A DNA stretch of 64,000 nucleotides from Limnanthes douglasii subsp. nivea. Taxonomy: Eukaryota; Streptophyta; Magnoliopsida; Brassicales; Limnanthaceae. The stretch is taken from NCBI GenBank assembly GCA_036936605.1, contig JAUPFV010000004.1, forward strand, positions 124,559,706-124,623,705, written 5' to 3'. Each line of letters begins with the position of its first letter. The first letter of the stretch is position 1. Below the pieces are notes generated by a model, which saw nothing but the letters and a program-made list of their open reading frames with translations, was not told the DNA's origin and made no database searches. Shown here in pieces: positions 10,526-23,529 of this stretch. The position numbers and the translations under genes were made by a program.

Positions 10526-10675
10526 CATAGATTTTCTGTAAAATGTAAACCAGCATATTAAATATACGATATATATATGGGTTTTATAAGAGCATACAAG
10601 CATAGATTTTCTGTAAAATGTAAACCAGCATATTAAAATATATGTTATATAGGCTTTATAAATTTTAATCCCGTT
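10526..10675. repeat. Tandem duplication, 75-bp unit, two copies
   Basis: CATAGATTTTCTGTAAAATG starts at 10526 and again at 10601, and the similarity extends through AAACCAGCATATTAAAATA and the AT-rich tail. The copies are nearly identical in their first 36 bases. Confidence 0.85.
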
Positions 10676-11649
10676 TACAACCGGCTTTTATTTTTATTGT
10701 TATTTTTTTGGATTTACCAAGAATATTTTTTTAATTTATGTAGATTTTTGTCCAGCAGTTTTATTATATTTAATATGTTTTTATTCTAATTTTTTTATAG
10801 AAAGGAATAGATAAAATACAAGAAATGCTACATTATAATTCTTACTAAATATTTAATAAAGGTTGTCACTTTAAAGAACTAGAGGAGAATCTATTAGACC
10901 TTTTAAATTGTATTGTCTTGGTATAGATAGCACATTTGAAGGGTTTTATTTTGATCTTTTTAGTTTTTCTATTTTGATTTTTTTCAAAATCTTTTACCTT
11001 TTCTCTTTTTTCAGGGTTGGAGATGATTGAAGGTTACCAATAGTCCTTTGAGTAGGAGTTGATGCTTTCATCTCTAAATTAACAAAATCTTTATTTGAGC
11101 AAAAGATTAATCTATTTCCGTCGTATGCAAAGCTTCAATTATCTTTTTGCCATTGTTTTCCGATGCAAGTTTTCCATTATGTTGAGTTGATTGAGAGAGA
11201 TTAAGGCATTCTTTAGATAGTATCTAATTTTTTATTCCATATAACCTCAAAATTATATTGTCTGTGAGGATTGTTAGATAGAGGAACTTCCAATTGTTCT
11301 TTGTTTGTAGTTCTTCCATCTGATAGGATTTTTGATTTGAGATTTCCTTTCATGCTGTCTTTGATGATTCTTGGACTGGTTTTCTACATATTAGAGCAAA
11401 TGACAACTTCAGTTATTTTATCATTTCGAATCATAGACTTAATTTTCGGTATCCACAACTCATTTTGGTCATTCTGATTCAGACTGGTAAAGTTTAAGGA
11501 CTGAGTTTGTAGTTGACTATCCTTTAGGTTTCTTCCATTGTTTTAGTCATTCTTTATGCATTCAGTAGCTTTCTGTCCTAGATGATAAAAAACTAGAGCA
11601 GTACGAGAGCATAAAACCATCTCTGATTTTGCCAAAAGCCTCATTTTAT

Positions 11650-12530
11650 TCCAAAATCAATCCAAAATATATTGATTAGTTGTTTGGAAATATCCATTTC
11701 CACAATTATACTTAACATCTTCTTTATTCGCACACAAATAGATATTGGTTTTCCAATATATTACAACAGGTTGGTTGGGTAAAGTGATCCACACCGGAGA
11801 AATTGATGGTTCAATCATAGGGTTAAAGTATGGAACCCATTTTAATGGTCTCATGGTTTTATCATCAATAGACCACACATTACGTCTCCATAACTTAGTT
11901 AAATCTTCTTGATATTCTAATTCAATTAAAATATGTCTTGCATCCCACAAAGAGGTATTATATTCCCATAAGAACCCAAAAAATTATTGATAGAATTTAA
12001 CTTTGGACAACGTGTTGAAAATTTTCATATTAAAGTAAATTTGGAAAGAGTAAAAAGACATTCCTCGTCATTTGCAGAAAACTGAATTGCTTTGAAGTCT
12101 CATTGATCTTGAATTTGAACATATCCATGATGAAAGTCATATGAGTAGTTCTTCGTAACTTCAGCATATGTTTTTATATTCTTGTTAGGTAACATAGTAT
12201 TGTTCTATGTTGATTTGGGTTCAAAAGTACGATTGTTTAAAAATTTTGGGAATTAGGTTGAGTTGATTTTTGAGTGATTATTCTATTTCTGTTGAGTCCT
12301 AATTTGTTTGGATATATGTGGGTAATCTTCATTGGTTTTTTATTTATTTGAGTTCATCCCAGGTTTCAAAACTCTGTTTTGAAAAAGAGAGGATTGCTCT
12401 GTAGGAATTGAAAAGTTGACGACAACCAATGCAGGGTGTAGAGGATGTTTGGGCTAATGGACTTCTTCTGCCATGGTGTTGATGACCGACGGTGACAGTC
12501 TTTCGGTCAATCAGGACATTTGATGATGAT
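11650..12530 (-). mobile_element. LINE ORF1 remnant (L3)
   Basis: Minus-strand reading frames match the N-terminal nucleic-acid-binding domain (DUF4283-like) of plant L1-type LINE ORF1. A segment near 12100 reads IQFSANDEECLFTLSKF; the ORF at 11950-11657 contains WDARHILIELEY, MRPLKWVPYFNP and SPVWITLPNQP. The same SANDxxxLxL and HxLIELxxxxDLxKLW motifs occur in LINE L2 near 53.3 kb, so they belong to one family. A MAEEV start is visible on the minus strand near 12470. Stops and frameshifts interrupt it. The sequence from about 10.9 to 11.65 kb may be further ORF1 tail but is too decayed to be sure. Confidence 0.65.
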
Positions 12531-13900
12531 CAGACCTTACTTGATAAAAAAATATATTTCTTGAAGATTAAAAAATATTAGTATATTATTTTTTTTGTAA
12601 AATGTATATATCTTATCAATAATTATTTTGTAAAGAATTGGTCGTTGTTAAAACACAAATAAAATGCACAAAAAAATATGTTTAGTGTGGCTCCTATTTC
12701 TTCATCAGATTTATTTAATATCCTTACACCTAAATTTGTCTTGATCTTAGACGCATTGGATCTCTTAAAATTTGCAGATCCACTTTGAATTATAGAAATA
12801 TATCTATCGAGAATTCCAATGAGAGAGGACGCTTTTATATGGTTGATGGTTCTTCGAGTGAAGATTTCCAGATTTGAGATTCCTCCATACAAATGTCAAG
12901 CTCAATGTTTTACAATATCGTTATCATAATATATGACGTGAGTTTTTGAATTGATGTTTACAACAAAAAATATCGTTTTTCTAAATATTGTTAAAAAAAT
13001 TAAAATTTGATTAATTTTTTTAAATTTTTTTAGTGCATGCAGATAATATTTATAAGTTTTATTTAACCATAAATGTTATTATTAGTACCGAGAATTTTTT
13101 TAATTAATGTTTACAACAAAAAAAATATCGTTTTTTTAAATATTGTTAAAAACATTTAATTTTTTTAGTGCATGCGGATAATATTTATAAGTTTTATTTA
13201 ACCAAAAATGTTAGTACATAGAATTTTTTTACTAGAATTGAAAATGAAAGCTATTAAATATTAAACTAAAAAAAATTCAATTTGAATTTTCCTTGAGCTT
13301 GTAAAAAATTGAAAACTCACAGTTTGAGGCTTTTTTTTATAGACTAGCCAATCTGGTGGCTCATAATAAATTGTCTCGTTACTATTAAAAATATTTTCAA
13401 CCTGAGTCTAGAAGTCTTGCTTAGGATAATATATTTTCAATTAATTCTTATACTATCTCTTGATAACCCATATTTTAGCTTTATTTTCAAAACAAAACTT
13501 AAAGCGTTTTTAGTTTGTTTGACAAAACAAAAAAACTTTAAGATTCAAAATTCTTAAGATATAAACGAGCACCGACATTCTGAAGCATTTGACCAAACTT
13601 TCATTTCACGCATAAGTTAAGTTAAGAAGCTAATCCAAATTCTCGAAAATCGATTTAACATTATATCCATTTTTTTGTATATTTCAGAGCTCAATCTTCT
13701 CAAATACTGTCTATTTGTTCTTATGTAGTTTTCAAATTGAGGAAAATTTCTTGTTTAGAGACTTAGTGTCAAGATTATTCGAAAGATATATTCGATAAGG
13801 ACAAAAATGTTCCAAATCACCAACTATTCAGAATGTATTTTTCTATGATCTTTATGCAACCATCTCAATGTATATTCATGGCTTTTAACAGTATTTGTGA
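12531..13900. other. AT-rich intergenic stretch
   Basis: It holds the 153-bp duplication listed separately and no convincing gene. The minus-strand ORF at 12892-12623 has no recognisable domain. Confidence 0.45.
12954..13240. repeat. Tandem duplication, about 153-bp unit, two copies
   Basis: ATGTTTACAACAAAAAA starts at 12954 and 13107. Both copies continue with ATATCGTTTTT, TTTTTTAGTGCATGC and GATAATATTTATAAGTTTTA. Small deletions separate them. Confidence 0.85.
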
Positions 13901-13929
13901 TTTTTTTGTCTTTGTAACTCTTTAGGTAA

Positions 13930-14276
13930 AGAATTTATGAACCAAGTCAGATTTCAACTATGACTTATATATGCTAGAGGTATACAAAGACAACTATTAA
14001 TCCACTAGTCTTAGGTATCCTACCTTAAAATTTTCAAGAAATTTGATAGCCATAAGCTCTTTTGGAACCATTTCCTTGTTAAAGTCTAATCTTATTGTAT
14101 TCTTTATAGTTTTTTTCCAAACAGTCAGCTATTTGGTTTTGTTCTCTAAATACATGGTTAATTTTCATTCAAACTCTAAAGAGTTTTCTAATAACTATCA
14201 ACAAGAGAGAACATGAGCTATGGTGATTTTTTATAGTTATCATCTCAATAAGTTCCATTTAATCAACTTCAATGTT
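13930..14276 (-). mobile_element. LINE L1, 3' part (RNase H tail and 3' UTR)
   Basis: On the minus strand this reads as the end of a LINE RNase H domain, with the conserved HVFREQNQIADCLEK-type motif and then a tail containing CTTAGGTATCCTAC. The same tail motif is present in LINE L2 near 27150. It is the continuation of the L1 segment to the right of element A. Several stops show decay. Confidence 0.75.
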
Positions 14277-14281
14277 AAGGT
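14277..14281. repeat. Target-site duplication of element A, left copy
   Basis: AAGGT immediately precedes the left LTR and is repeated exactly after the right LTR at 25472-25476. Confidence 0.85.
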
Positions 14282-14605
14282 TGTTAAGTATTAAATATTT
14301 TGTGAAGATAGAAGATATTTAGAGTAATTTCAGAGAAAGAAAGTTACAAGCCTTTTTAGAGAGAGAGAAAATAATTAAGAGGTGTTGTGAGTAAAAGTGT
14401 CAACCAATCTTCTATTTCTAAAATCTAGGCTTCTATTCATAAGAAATGGATATAAATAACAAATTCAGTTACAAATTATGAATAATTGCACTATTAACCC
14501 TTGATATTTTCATTTTATGTTCAATCTATCCTCTAATTATAAAAGACTCAAACAAAAACCCTTTTCATAAGTCCTTTTACTCCTTGATTATTTAAATCCT
14601 TATCA
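14282..14605 (-). repeat. 3' LTR of element A
   Basis: On the minus strand it runs TGATAAGGAT...ACTTAACA, 324 bases. It aligns over its length with the right LTR, with many substitutions and small indels. The right copy starts TCATAAGG, so one terminal TG is mutated. Confidence 0.9.
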
Positions 14606-14782
14606 GTAGCCCTCTAGTCCTTACGAAGATTTCGGAAGAATGACTAACTTTTATTATATGCTAACTCACTACTTTAGAAACTCCTAATTGCCTTAGTTTT
14701 GTTAACTGATTTGATAAATTTAAAAAAAAATCATTGTCCTTCCTCAGATTTGTTTTTTTTTTGCAAACTTGTTTGTCCTTCC

Positions 14783-14880
14783 CATGACCACCTCAAAAAC
14801 TTTCCATTACCACCTCAAAAACTTTCCATGACCGCCTCAAAAATTCATGTGGTCTTTTATAATCACCTCAGAAACTTACA
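14783..14880. repeat. Short tandem repeat, 22-bp unit
   Basis: CATGACCACCTCAAAAACTT recurs at 14783, 14805 and 14827, with a weaker fourth copy near 14855. It lies between the 3' LTR of A and its antisense ORF. Confidence 0.7.
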
Positions 14881-15088
14881 TGGCCTTATTAAGTATTCGC
14901 CTAGAATAGAACAAAACCTTATAGAAGCTTCATAGTATGCGTGCTATTCAATTTTGACACTCTACACGTGTCAACCTACTTTAGACTAGATAACCGTTGT
15001 CTGTTGATTCATATTGCAGCCTATAAACGCATGTCAACCTTTCAACTTATTTCATTGAAAAACCCAATTCATTTTCCACCATTTTTCT

Positions 15089-15098
15089 CAATAAATAC
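15089..15098 (+). promoter_or_regulatory. Candidate TATA box of the antisense ORF of A
   Basis: CAATAAATAC lies in a TTTTTCTCAATAAATACTC context followed by an AGAGAGAGAGAAA leader. The same arrangement occurs in element C (TATAAATA at 41303, then AGAGAGAGAGAAA), so this looks like a conserved promoter for the antisense gene. Confidence 0.4.
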
Positions 15099-15239
15099 TC
15101 TCGCAACTCCTATTTTTCCTATCACACATAAATTCTAGAGATAGAGAGAGAAAGTCTCCTAAGAGGTTTTACACCACCATGTTCATGTTTTCTCAATCAT
15201 ATTCCAATTTCTATGATTTCCATTTACTCTGTTTGGGCA

Positions 15240-18024
15240 TGATTTGAAGAACTGCCCTCACATAGGTTTGTGAAAAGGCCAAATCCAAGCAAAAAACCCA
15301 TCTTTGGTATCTACGATTATTTGAGCATCTCGAAAAAGGCCACTTAATACCGAGCAACATGTGTGATTGACAACTCCCAAAAACTATCCACCCATACCCT
15401 TTTATACAGGAACTTCAACCCTGATCAGAGTTCTCTTGGAAACCAAAGTACTTTCGATCTATCCCCTAAGACATGCTCACAACAATCATATCGAATCATA
15501 AAAGAAAAACCTCCTCAAAGTCATACAGAATCGCCTTCTCAAACTCCTCATCGAATCAAATAGAAGCTAACGCCTCAAATACACTAAGGAGTATCTTCTA
15601 AAAAAATCCAACCCTCTCGAAAGAGTCAATTCATAGCAATGGGAGATTCCAAAGATGTCAACACTTCACAAAATCCTACACCATTTCCTCTCTCGAAAGA
15701 AAAGGTTGTGACAAACAAAGATTCATAGGCAATTCCTTCGGAAACCAACCAACAAACCAGTACAAATGCACTTGATAACTCTCAAACCACTGCTACCAAT
15801 ACTGTCTCCCCTCAACTTCGAGATGAAGTATTAGAGAAGATTTTTGAGTCAGAGTCTAGGACATAAATTGAATTGAATATTCAAAATATTGAAAGCACTC
15901 ACCCCTTGGACTCTGACGGTAATACTTCAAAAAAAATCAGCTTCAAAGAAAAAGAAGAAAACAAACAAAGAAAAAATCAATCTTTCCGAGGACATTGTTG
16001 CACACCTAAGTGTGAATCTCAAGTACGTGCTCCCTGAGTACCTCATTGCACTAAAAAGTATACAATATGAGTATTTCAACCAATTCGAGGTTGAGACTTT
16101 TAAGAAGCAATGTTGCATCTTTGATAATGTCACTCTTTGTCTACCAGTGATGGGAGAGACTTCGCTCTCCTCTGGAGAAAAAAAACTTTTTCTCTACCCC
16201 GAAATCCTAAACTCGGGTCTTCGATTTCTGTTGGACCTAGTCATAGTAGACTACTTCGAGATAATCGACATGTGTCCGATGCAAGGAAATCTGAACCTGT
16301 GGTTTATATTGGTATAAATTATAATAGCATCAAGACTTACCCAAATACCCCATCCAATCAAATAATTTATCACGAAAATTGACCTCTCAAAGAATCCAGT
16401 TATACTCTTCTACTACCTCACGCTTGGAAACGCATCAAAACTGATTGGCGGTCTCCTCGAGGCTGACAAACTACAGAAACATCGATTTTAATTATCTCTT
16501 GTGCTTGGGAGAATAGAAGAGAGATTACCACCAAGATTCCTTCGAGGCTGAACCTCAAATGGAAGAACAACAGTAAGTGACATAACCACCTTTATTCTAT
16601 ATGTAATTTTATTTCAATTATTTTATCTCTTATTGTTCTTTGTAGAAATTTCGAGACATTATAAGATCCATCAAACTACTGCCAATGGCACATTTGCCAA
16701 ATTAACTAAATGGGCATAAAAATAATGGTGCAACGAATTCCAGAAGGCACTCGTGCCTCTGATGTCCATGTTGGCAAACTAATGGAGCCTTCTAATGTAG
16801 GAAACATTGTGAAGAGGTTAATTTCTCCTGATGTAGGCGTCATATTACCTGTTTTGAAAAGAGTACATAATAATTTACCTCTAAAAAAGAAGAAAAAGAA
16901 ATCACAAAGTAGCTACTTCAAATATCCAAAGAAAAAAACCCCCAGAAGAAATAGAAAAGAAAGGCTAACGATGTTAACCCCCTAACACTGAAGAAGCACC
17001 AACTGAGCATTCGAAGAAAATAAATAAAATTGTTGCTTCTAAGAAAAAGAAGAGCTCTTCCAAAAATTCCCCGACAACTTTAACAGAAAATTTGATTAAA
17101 GTGTTGTCTCCCAATCTAACCCTTATTGTTGACACTAACCCCACTAATGAGAAAACAGAAAAAAAAATGAAGACCAAAACCTCTATGGAGACCTTCAGGT
17201 CTAAGATATTCAAGACTACATTATTAAAATTGGTGATCAACTTGCTAGATCGGGACTGTCTGGATCAGGATCAGATAAAGCATTAACATTGTTCAACAAT
17301 CAACTTGAACTTCCTGAAAATCAAAATCTATCTCCTCCTCGGTCTGCGCCCGCGGATGCCCCTGGGCTGTATGACTTTTTTCCTCCACATCCTCTAGGTG
17401 AACCATCTGAAGAGATTTCAAATCTACTAACTCCTTTCTCAGATCTATCAAATGTTCTCAATGCTGCTAAAAACAACTGGCATATCTTACAAAAGAGTAT
17501 ATGGTGGAAGAAATAATATGCTCATGACAAAAAGTGGACTAAGCTTTGCAACATTCTGGTCCTCGAAAAATTCAAAGCCTTTACAAAAGATAGGTCGGAA
17601 TTTCACAGCAAAGCTATTGAGATAAAGGGTCGTCTACCTTCAAATCATTAAAAATATTAGAATAGTTGATGCTAAAACATAAAGATAAAATTGACAAAGA
17701 GCATTCAAAGCAAGATTCAATAAAGAAATTCTATGAAGAAATTGAAATAGGTAGAATAAAATCCTTTGAATATTTGGAATCATTCAAAACCAATCTGAAG
17801 AGAAAACGTGTGCTTCCATCAAAGCTGAAGTGGATAATAGCGCAGTGGAAAGTCTTGTTGCCATAAAAATATCCAAAGAACAAACGAAAATCTCATTGCT
17901 TCGTGAGTTCCATCAGGTTTTTTCGAGGGCAAATTTAGCAGATTTCTGGAATTCAATCCCAGTAGCTCGACGCCCTAAAAAGGCATGTTTCACTATCACA
18001 AGTGAGTCAGAGAAATTCGAATAG
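15240..18024 (+). pseudogene. Antisense ORF (aORF) of element A, spliced, decayed
   Basis: This runs on the plus strand, opposite to gag-pol. Exon 1 (about 15240-16572) holds an N-terminal FGIYDYLSISKKA segment and the conserved core FLYPEILNSGLRFLLDLVIVD. A phase-1 intron (16573-16645) follows after SRLNLKWKNN. Exon 2 (16646-18024) is Lys-rich and coiled-coil-like and ends with LLREFHQVFSRANLADFWNS. Frameshifts and stops interrupt both exons. The same blocks occur in the aORFs of elements B and C. Antisense ORFs are known in Tat elements such as Grande and Retand; their function is unknown. The exact start is uncertain. Confidence 0.7.
16573..16645 (+). other. Phase-1 intron of the aORF, element A
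   Basis: The donor is GTAAGTGA and the acceptor is TTCTTTGTAG, with a T-rich tract before it; length 73 bases. It sits at the same protein position as the introns of the B and C aORFs. Confidence 0.7.
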
Positions 18025-18329
18025 AAGGATAACGAAGATAGTAAATCAAGCACTTCAGATCAAGATGAGAATTCTTCAGAATGAAGCTCAGATAGTACCC
18101 CCAACGATGACGAGGTTAAGTAGAAAGTTGTTTTGTTTTTATGGACATTACTGTTTAGGATTTGTTGTTTTGTTGTTAATGACTTTCATACATTGTTGTC
18201 AGAGTTTTTGTTTATGTTTACCTTGTTGGGTAGGTGTTTTTATCTTCTTCAAGTGCTAAACATGTAGTGTTTTTTATTTATTTTGTTAAATGCCAAGTAC
18301 GACTCTTTTTTTATCCTCGTATCATGCCT

Positions 18330-18930
18330 AATGGACGTTAGCACTTCAGAAAACGCTTCGACAATCATTTAGGTTTAAAATTGTATCACCACTGACAATA
18401 GTACTTTGAATAATTAATGAACGTTAGCAATTCGAATTACATCATCACACAAATTAACACTTCAAACGATGCTTTTAATGAATATTAGCACCTCGATTTT
18501 TTTATCATCACACAAATTAACACTTTAAACGATGCTTTTAATGGACGTTAGCACCTTGAATTTTATCATCACATAAATTAACACTTCAAACAATGCTTCT
18601 AATGAACATTATCACATCAAATCTTATCATCACACAAATTAATATTTATAACGATGCTTTTAATGAACGTTAGCACCTCGAATTTTATCATCACATAAAT
18701 TAACACTTTTAACGATGCTTTTAATAAATGTTAGCACCTCGAATTTTATCATCACACAAATTAACACTTCCAACGATACTTTTAATGAACGTTAGCACCT
18801 CAAATTTTATCATCACACAAATTAATTCCTTGAATGATACTTTTAATGAACGTTAGTACCTCAAAAAAAAATTCATCACACAAATTAAAGCTTTGAATAA
18901 TAATTTTAGTGAATGATAATTCCTCAAATT
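18330..18930. repeat. Tandem repeat, about 61-bp unit, about ten copies
   Basis: The motif GTTAGCACCTCGAATTTTAT recurs at about 18337, 18423, 18484, 18547, 18608, 18669, 18730, 18791 and 18852, mostly 61 bases apart, with a final worn copy near 18910. Each unit also carries ATCATCACACAAATTAACAC and a GATGCTTTTAATGAAC segment. It lies in the gap between the ends of the convergent aORF and pol. Confidence 0.95.
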
Positions 18931-19102
18931 TTATCTTTGAAAATTACCCTAAAGATAATTAGTCCTTGTGTAATTTCCAAAATAATTTTATCATTACTTA
19001 AGAACCATTTGGCTTAGCAAACAAAATTTGATTCATAATTATATATATATATAATTTTAGATGCATGAAAGTAACAAAATCATAAACGTACCAAAATCAC
19101 GC

Positions 19103-22100
19103 TCAATACAATTTTAGATGATCAATGTTCCAAGGATCCTGCAAAAGTCTTTCATCTTTATCCTGGAGGCGATAAGTACCTGGTTTAATCTTCTCTACCA
19201 CTGAGTACATCCCTTCCCAGTTTGGAGCCATTTTTCCCAATCTTTTATCCTTTGTATACAAAAGTAATTTTCTCAAAACTTTATCCCATACCTTGAAATC
19301 CCTTCGTCTTATTTTCAAATTGTAGCGACCTCTCATCAAAGTTTGATAATATGTAAAATTCCAATGCCCCCTAATCATCTTTTCTTCAATTAAATCAAGC
19401 TCTATTCTTCTCGTCTCCTCATTAATATCCTCGGAATAATTAAATACTCTATAAGATGGTAGAGTTGACTATGACAGACTCACATTATCTATTCCATATA
19501 CTAAAACAAAAGGATTATCCTGAGTTACATCTCTATGTGTCGTTCTATATGCACATAATACCTCTTGCAAATAATTAGGCCATATTCTAGCCACACGTGT
19601 CAAGTTCTTCTTTAAAACTTCTAAAATAGATTTATTAATAACTTCCACCTGATCATTTGCTTGAGGATGAAAAAGTGTTGAAAAACATTATATAGTTCTC
19701 CTTGAATTACAGAAAAAGCCATTTCTTCGTTATTAAACAGAGGTTCGTTGTCCGTAATATCTTCTGAGGATCCCCAAGTCAACAACAAATATTTGTAAAA
19801 ATAAATTTGATAACATCTTTAGCTCTTGTCCATGAAAATGGTTCAACCTCAGCCCACTTCGACAAATAATCCACTGCTACTATAATCATTTGTCTCCCTC
19901 CCGAAGCCATGGGAAATGATCATACTAGATATATTCCCTATCTATCAAATGGAGCTGGTTTAGAAATTTAGATTAATGGTACCGCTGGTTCATGAATAGA
20001 ATTTGCAAATCTTTGACAAGTATCATAACTTTGTACCAAATTTTAAGCATAATTCATTATTGAAAGCTGATAGTACCCCGCCAACAAAACCCTTATTGTT
20101 AAAGCCTTGAATCCATAATTAGCGGAGCATTCCCCATCATGCAGTTCTGATAAAAATTCATGGGATTCGTTCTTACCCAAACATTGCAATAATGGCATAC
20201 TCAAAGACTATTTATATAATACTTCATCCAGTATTGTATAAACATGGGCTATAAATCTCAACCACTGAGCTAACTTTGTGTCTTAAAGTAGCGTACCTTT
20301 AAGTAAAAATTATGTAATTTGAAATCTCCAATCACCTCAAACTTTTAATGTAGTGACAAACACCTCCTCAGAATATTTGCATTGTTTTGACTTTTTCAAT
20401 ACATACGGACTGTCTTGTAACAATATCCAGGGGTACACCTCTGTAATGTAATAGTTTCCAAAGAATCTGAAACTGTAATTTCCCCTCGTTTGGTATGCTC
20501 AACAACCACCTCATCAAAAAAGAGAGTAAATCATTGAAGCTCACAAAGATAAAAAAAATAAGTCGATCTTTTTTAGTTCCGGATACCCCCGACATGTGAT
20601 TTGCTAACAACTGTGAATCTGCTTCCAACCAAAATTTATTCTCCCCACATATACTTTCTTTGCCTCGCATATACTTGCAAGCCCCAAACCAACTAAAGTA
20701 GCTTCATATTCTACTTCATTATTTGATGCATTAAATCCGAACTGAATGACTTGGTAGATAGCTTATCGAAAATGAGCAACCAACTGTACTCCCACACTTG
20801 ATCCCAATATACTTGAGCCTCCTTCAATTCGAACCACCCATATTGAATATGTTGGTAACAAATTCCTATCAATCTCCTCATCGAATCGTCTTAAATGAAA
20901 CTCAACCAGAAAAATCGCTAAAAATTGAGCCTTAATCACTGTTCAATGAGCAAAATTTATATCAAAATCCCCTAACTCAATTGACCACTTAGTCATACTG
21001 CCAGATATATCCGGTCGTTGTAACATATCTTTTAATGGAAAATAAGTTCGGTCAACAATTGTATGAGCTTGAAAATATGGGCCCATTTTTCTAGCAGGTA
21101 CTACGAGGGTCAAAGCCAACTTCTCAAGCCTTAAGTATCTATTTTCTGTTACTAATAAAATTTTACTCACATAATAAACTGGCCGACAAAATACACATTT
21201 TTCCCTTATCAATACACAACTGATGGTAAAATCTGACACAACTACATACAAAAATAGTTGTTCTCATATTCGAGGTTTGGACAAAATTTTAGGTGATGAA
21301 CAATGTTCTTTAATCTTAGAAAATGCCACCTCACATTAAGATGTCCAAGTAAATTCCTTTGGACGTATCAACACGTGGAAAAAAGAAGTACATCTTTCAA
21401 AAATTGAGAGATGAATCTATTTAAAGCAACCAACCTCCATGTCAAAATTTGTACTTTTTTAATTGTCCGAGGTGAGGTCATTTCTGTCAAAGCCTTTAGT
21501 TGGTCGGGATCGGCTTCAATTCACTTTTCACTTATGATGTATCCCAAGAACTTTCCTGACCTAACACTGAAAGTGCATTTTTCTGGATTTAACTTCAATT
21601 GAATAGCTCTAAGATTCAAAAACGTTTCTTCCAAATCTTGTAAATGTTCATCATATGATTGGCTCTTGACCAACATATCGTTAATGTAAACCTCTATATC
21701 CTTCCAATTTGATAAGCGAACGTCTTATTTACTAATCTTTGATATATTATCGCATCATTCTTAAGACCATGACCCGGTAACAGTGAAATCCTCGGTCAGT
21801 TATAAACGTAGTACTTTCTTGATCTTTTAGATTCATTGGATATGATTATAACCAGCAAATGGATCCATGAAAGAAATAATTTTATTCCCCGATGTTGAAT
21901 AAAAAAGATGATCAATCCTTGGCATGTGAAATGGATCTTTTGGACATGTCAAATTCAACTTCATAAATTCAACACACGTTCTTTATTCTCCGTTCTTCTT
22001 TTTTACAAACACTACAATCACAGTCCACAATAGGTACCATGCTTCCCGTGTATGTCCGGCTTTGGATAATCTGTCCACCTCAACCACAATTACCTCAGAT

Positions 22101-23070
22101 TTTTCTACAAAAAAACTCTTAAAAAAAATAATGGGTCTGATCATCAGATTTAAATTTAAGCTATGACCTATTACGTTGAACGAAACCCCCACCACATCCT
22201 CGGTTTTCTAGGCAAACATATCTAAATTGTCACACAAGTACTTTAGCAGTTGGTAACATAAAGTTGGTGATAATAATGTCATTATTCTCAAAATTTTCCC
22301 TTCAGAAAACATATACTTCACCACACTCTCTCCTACTACTATGGGTCCCTGGGTTTCCCTCAGTTCATCTACTCTTTCATCATCTGAAGGCAACACCTTT
22401 GATTGTGATTCAATCATTTGATCACCAGAGATGACCCTTTTAGAATGAAAAGCTTTGGCATAACATTCTTTTGCCACCTTCTGATCACTTCGAACAACTC
22501 TGACGCGATCACCAACTACATACTTTAGGAATTAATGAACAATTGAAACAATAACATGCATCCTATACAACCACGATCTCTCAAAAATTGCATTATAGCT
22601 GGTCGGACAATCCAGCACCATAAACAAGACTTGAATTTTTTTCTTAAAAGGATTTTTTTCCAACAAAACCTCTCCTTAAAATTCCCCAATGACATGTGTC
22701 GTTACTTCTGTAAATCTGATTATGGTACGTTCTGATTGAATTTTCGCATGTGGATTCACATATTTTCATACATTGATTTGAATAATATATTCGCTGAACT
22801 TCTCATATCAATTAGTATTTGTCGGATCTCAGTTCTCGCTACTTCGGCACCGATCATCACTGCATCTTTATGAGGTCAAACTATACCCTGAAATCATCCT
22901 TGTAAAACAAAATGAAAGGTGTAACATTCATCCTATAAAGATGAGTATACATTTTTCCTTCCAATTGAGTTGTCAAACTTACTATGTGTCTTTTTCTTGA
23001 ACTATTAGTGATTCGGGTCATAGTATCTCCCCCCAAAATAGCTAGGCTCTCAAAATACTCGCACAAGCTA
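19103..23070 (-). pseudogene. Decayed pol of element A
   Basis: Minus-strand pieces in order are: a protease region near 22820 with the active-site motif changed to DMRSS; RT pieces (22477-21983 and 21720-21411); a dual RNase H, with QAHTIVDRTYFPLKDML in the first (21251-20943) and a decayed second domain near 20900-20600; an integrase core near 19840-19700; and the integrase C-terminus (19378-19103), including KMAPNWEGMY and PWNIDHLKLY. Many stops and frameshifts break it. The order and the second RNase H fit the Tat lineage. Confidence 0.85.
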
Positions 23071-23529
23071 CGAACCTTCCCTCAGACCATTGGTTTGTTC
23101 ACAACAAACACTACTTTTTTTTATCTAAATCAAAATTCAAATATTATGAAGCTGCATTGAATTCAATGCCCATAAAAACCTGTAAAATCTAGAAAAACTT
23201 TACATAACGCTTAGTTAGGTAGAACCTGTTAACCAAGGAGATTATTAGTTTTGCAAAAACTTGAATTAAATTTGACTAGAGTTCTTGCAATATGATTATA
23301 GATTTAGAAATTTATTTTTTCTAGCCTGATGTAACCAAGACCCATAACCTCCCAGTTTTCTAACTTCGAATCCATAATTATTAATATGTTATCTTGCTTT
23401 GATGATGTGTTCACATTATGTTGCGCAAACATACACGGATTATTCCTACCATTATTTTATCCATTGATAAAAGTCGTCAATTTACCGTCTTCTATCAAAA
23501 TTTGATTTATTTCTTTAAAGCTATGAATT

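Noticed and set aside
12623..12892. 89-codon minus-strand ORF
   Set aside because: No domain, AT-driven composition, no matching copy in the other LINEs.
14699..15138. Short plus-strand ORFs just inside the 3' LTR of A
   Set aside because: They span a 22-bp tandem repeat and the putative aORF promoter; no homologous reading in element C.
18330..18930. Regular spaced repeats that could be mistaken for a CRISPR array
   Set aside because: The units are contiguous tandem repeats without unique spacers, inside a plant retrotransposon.
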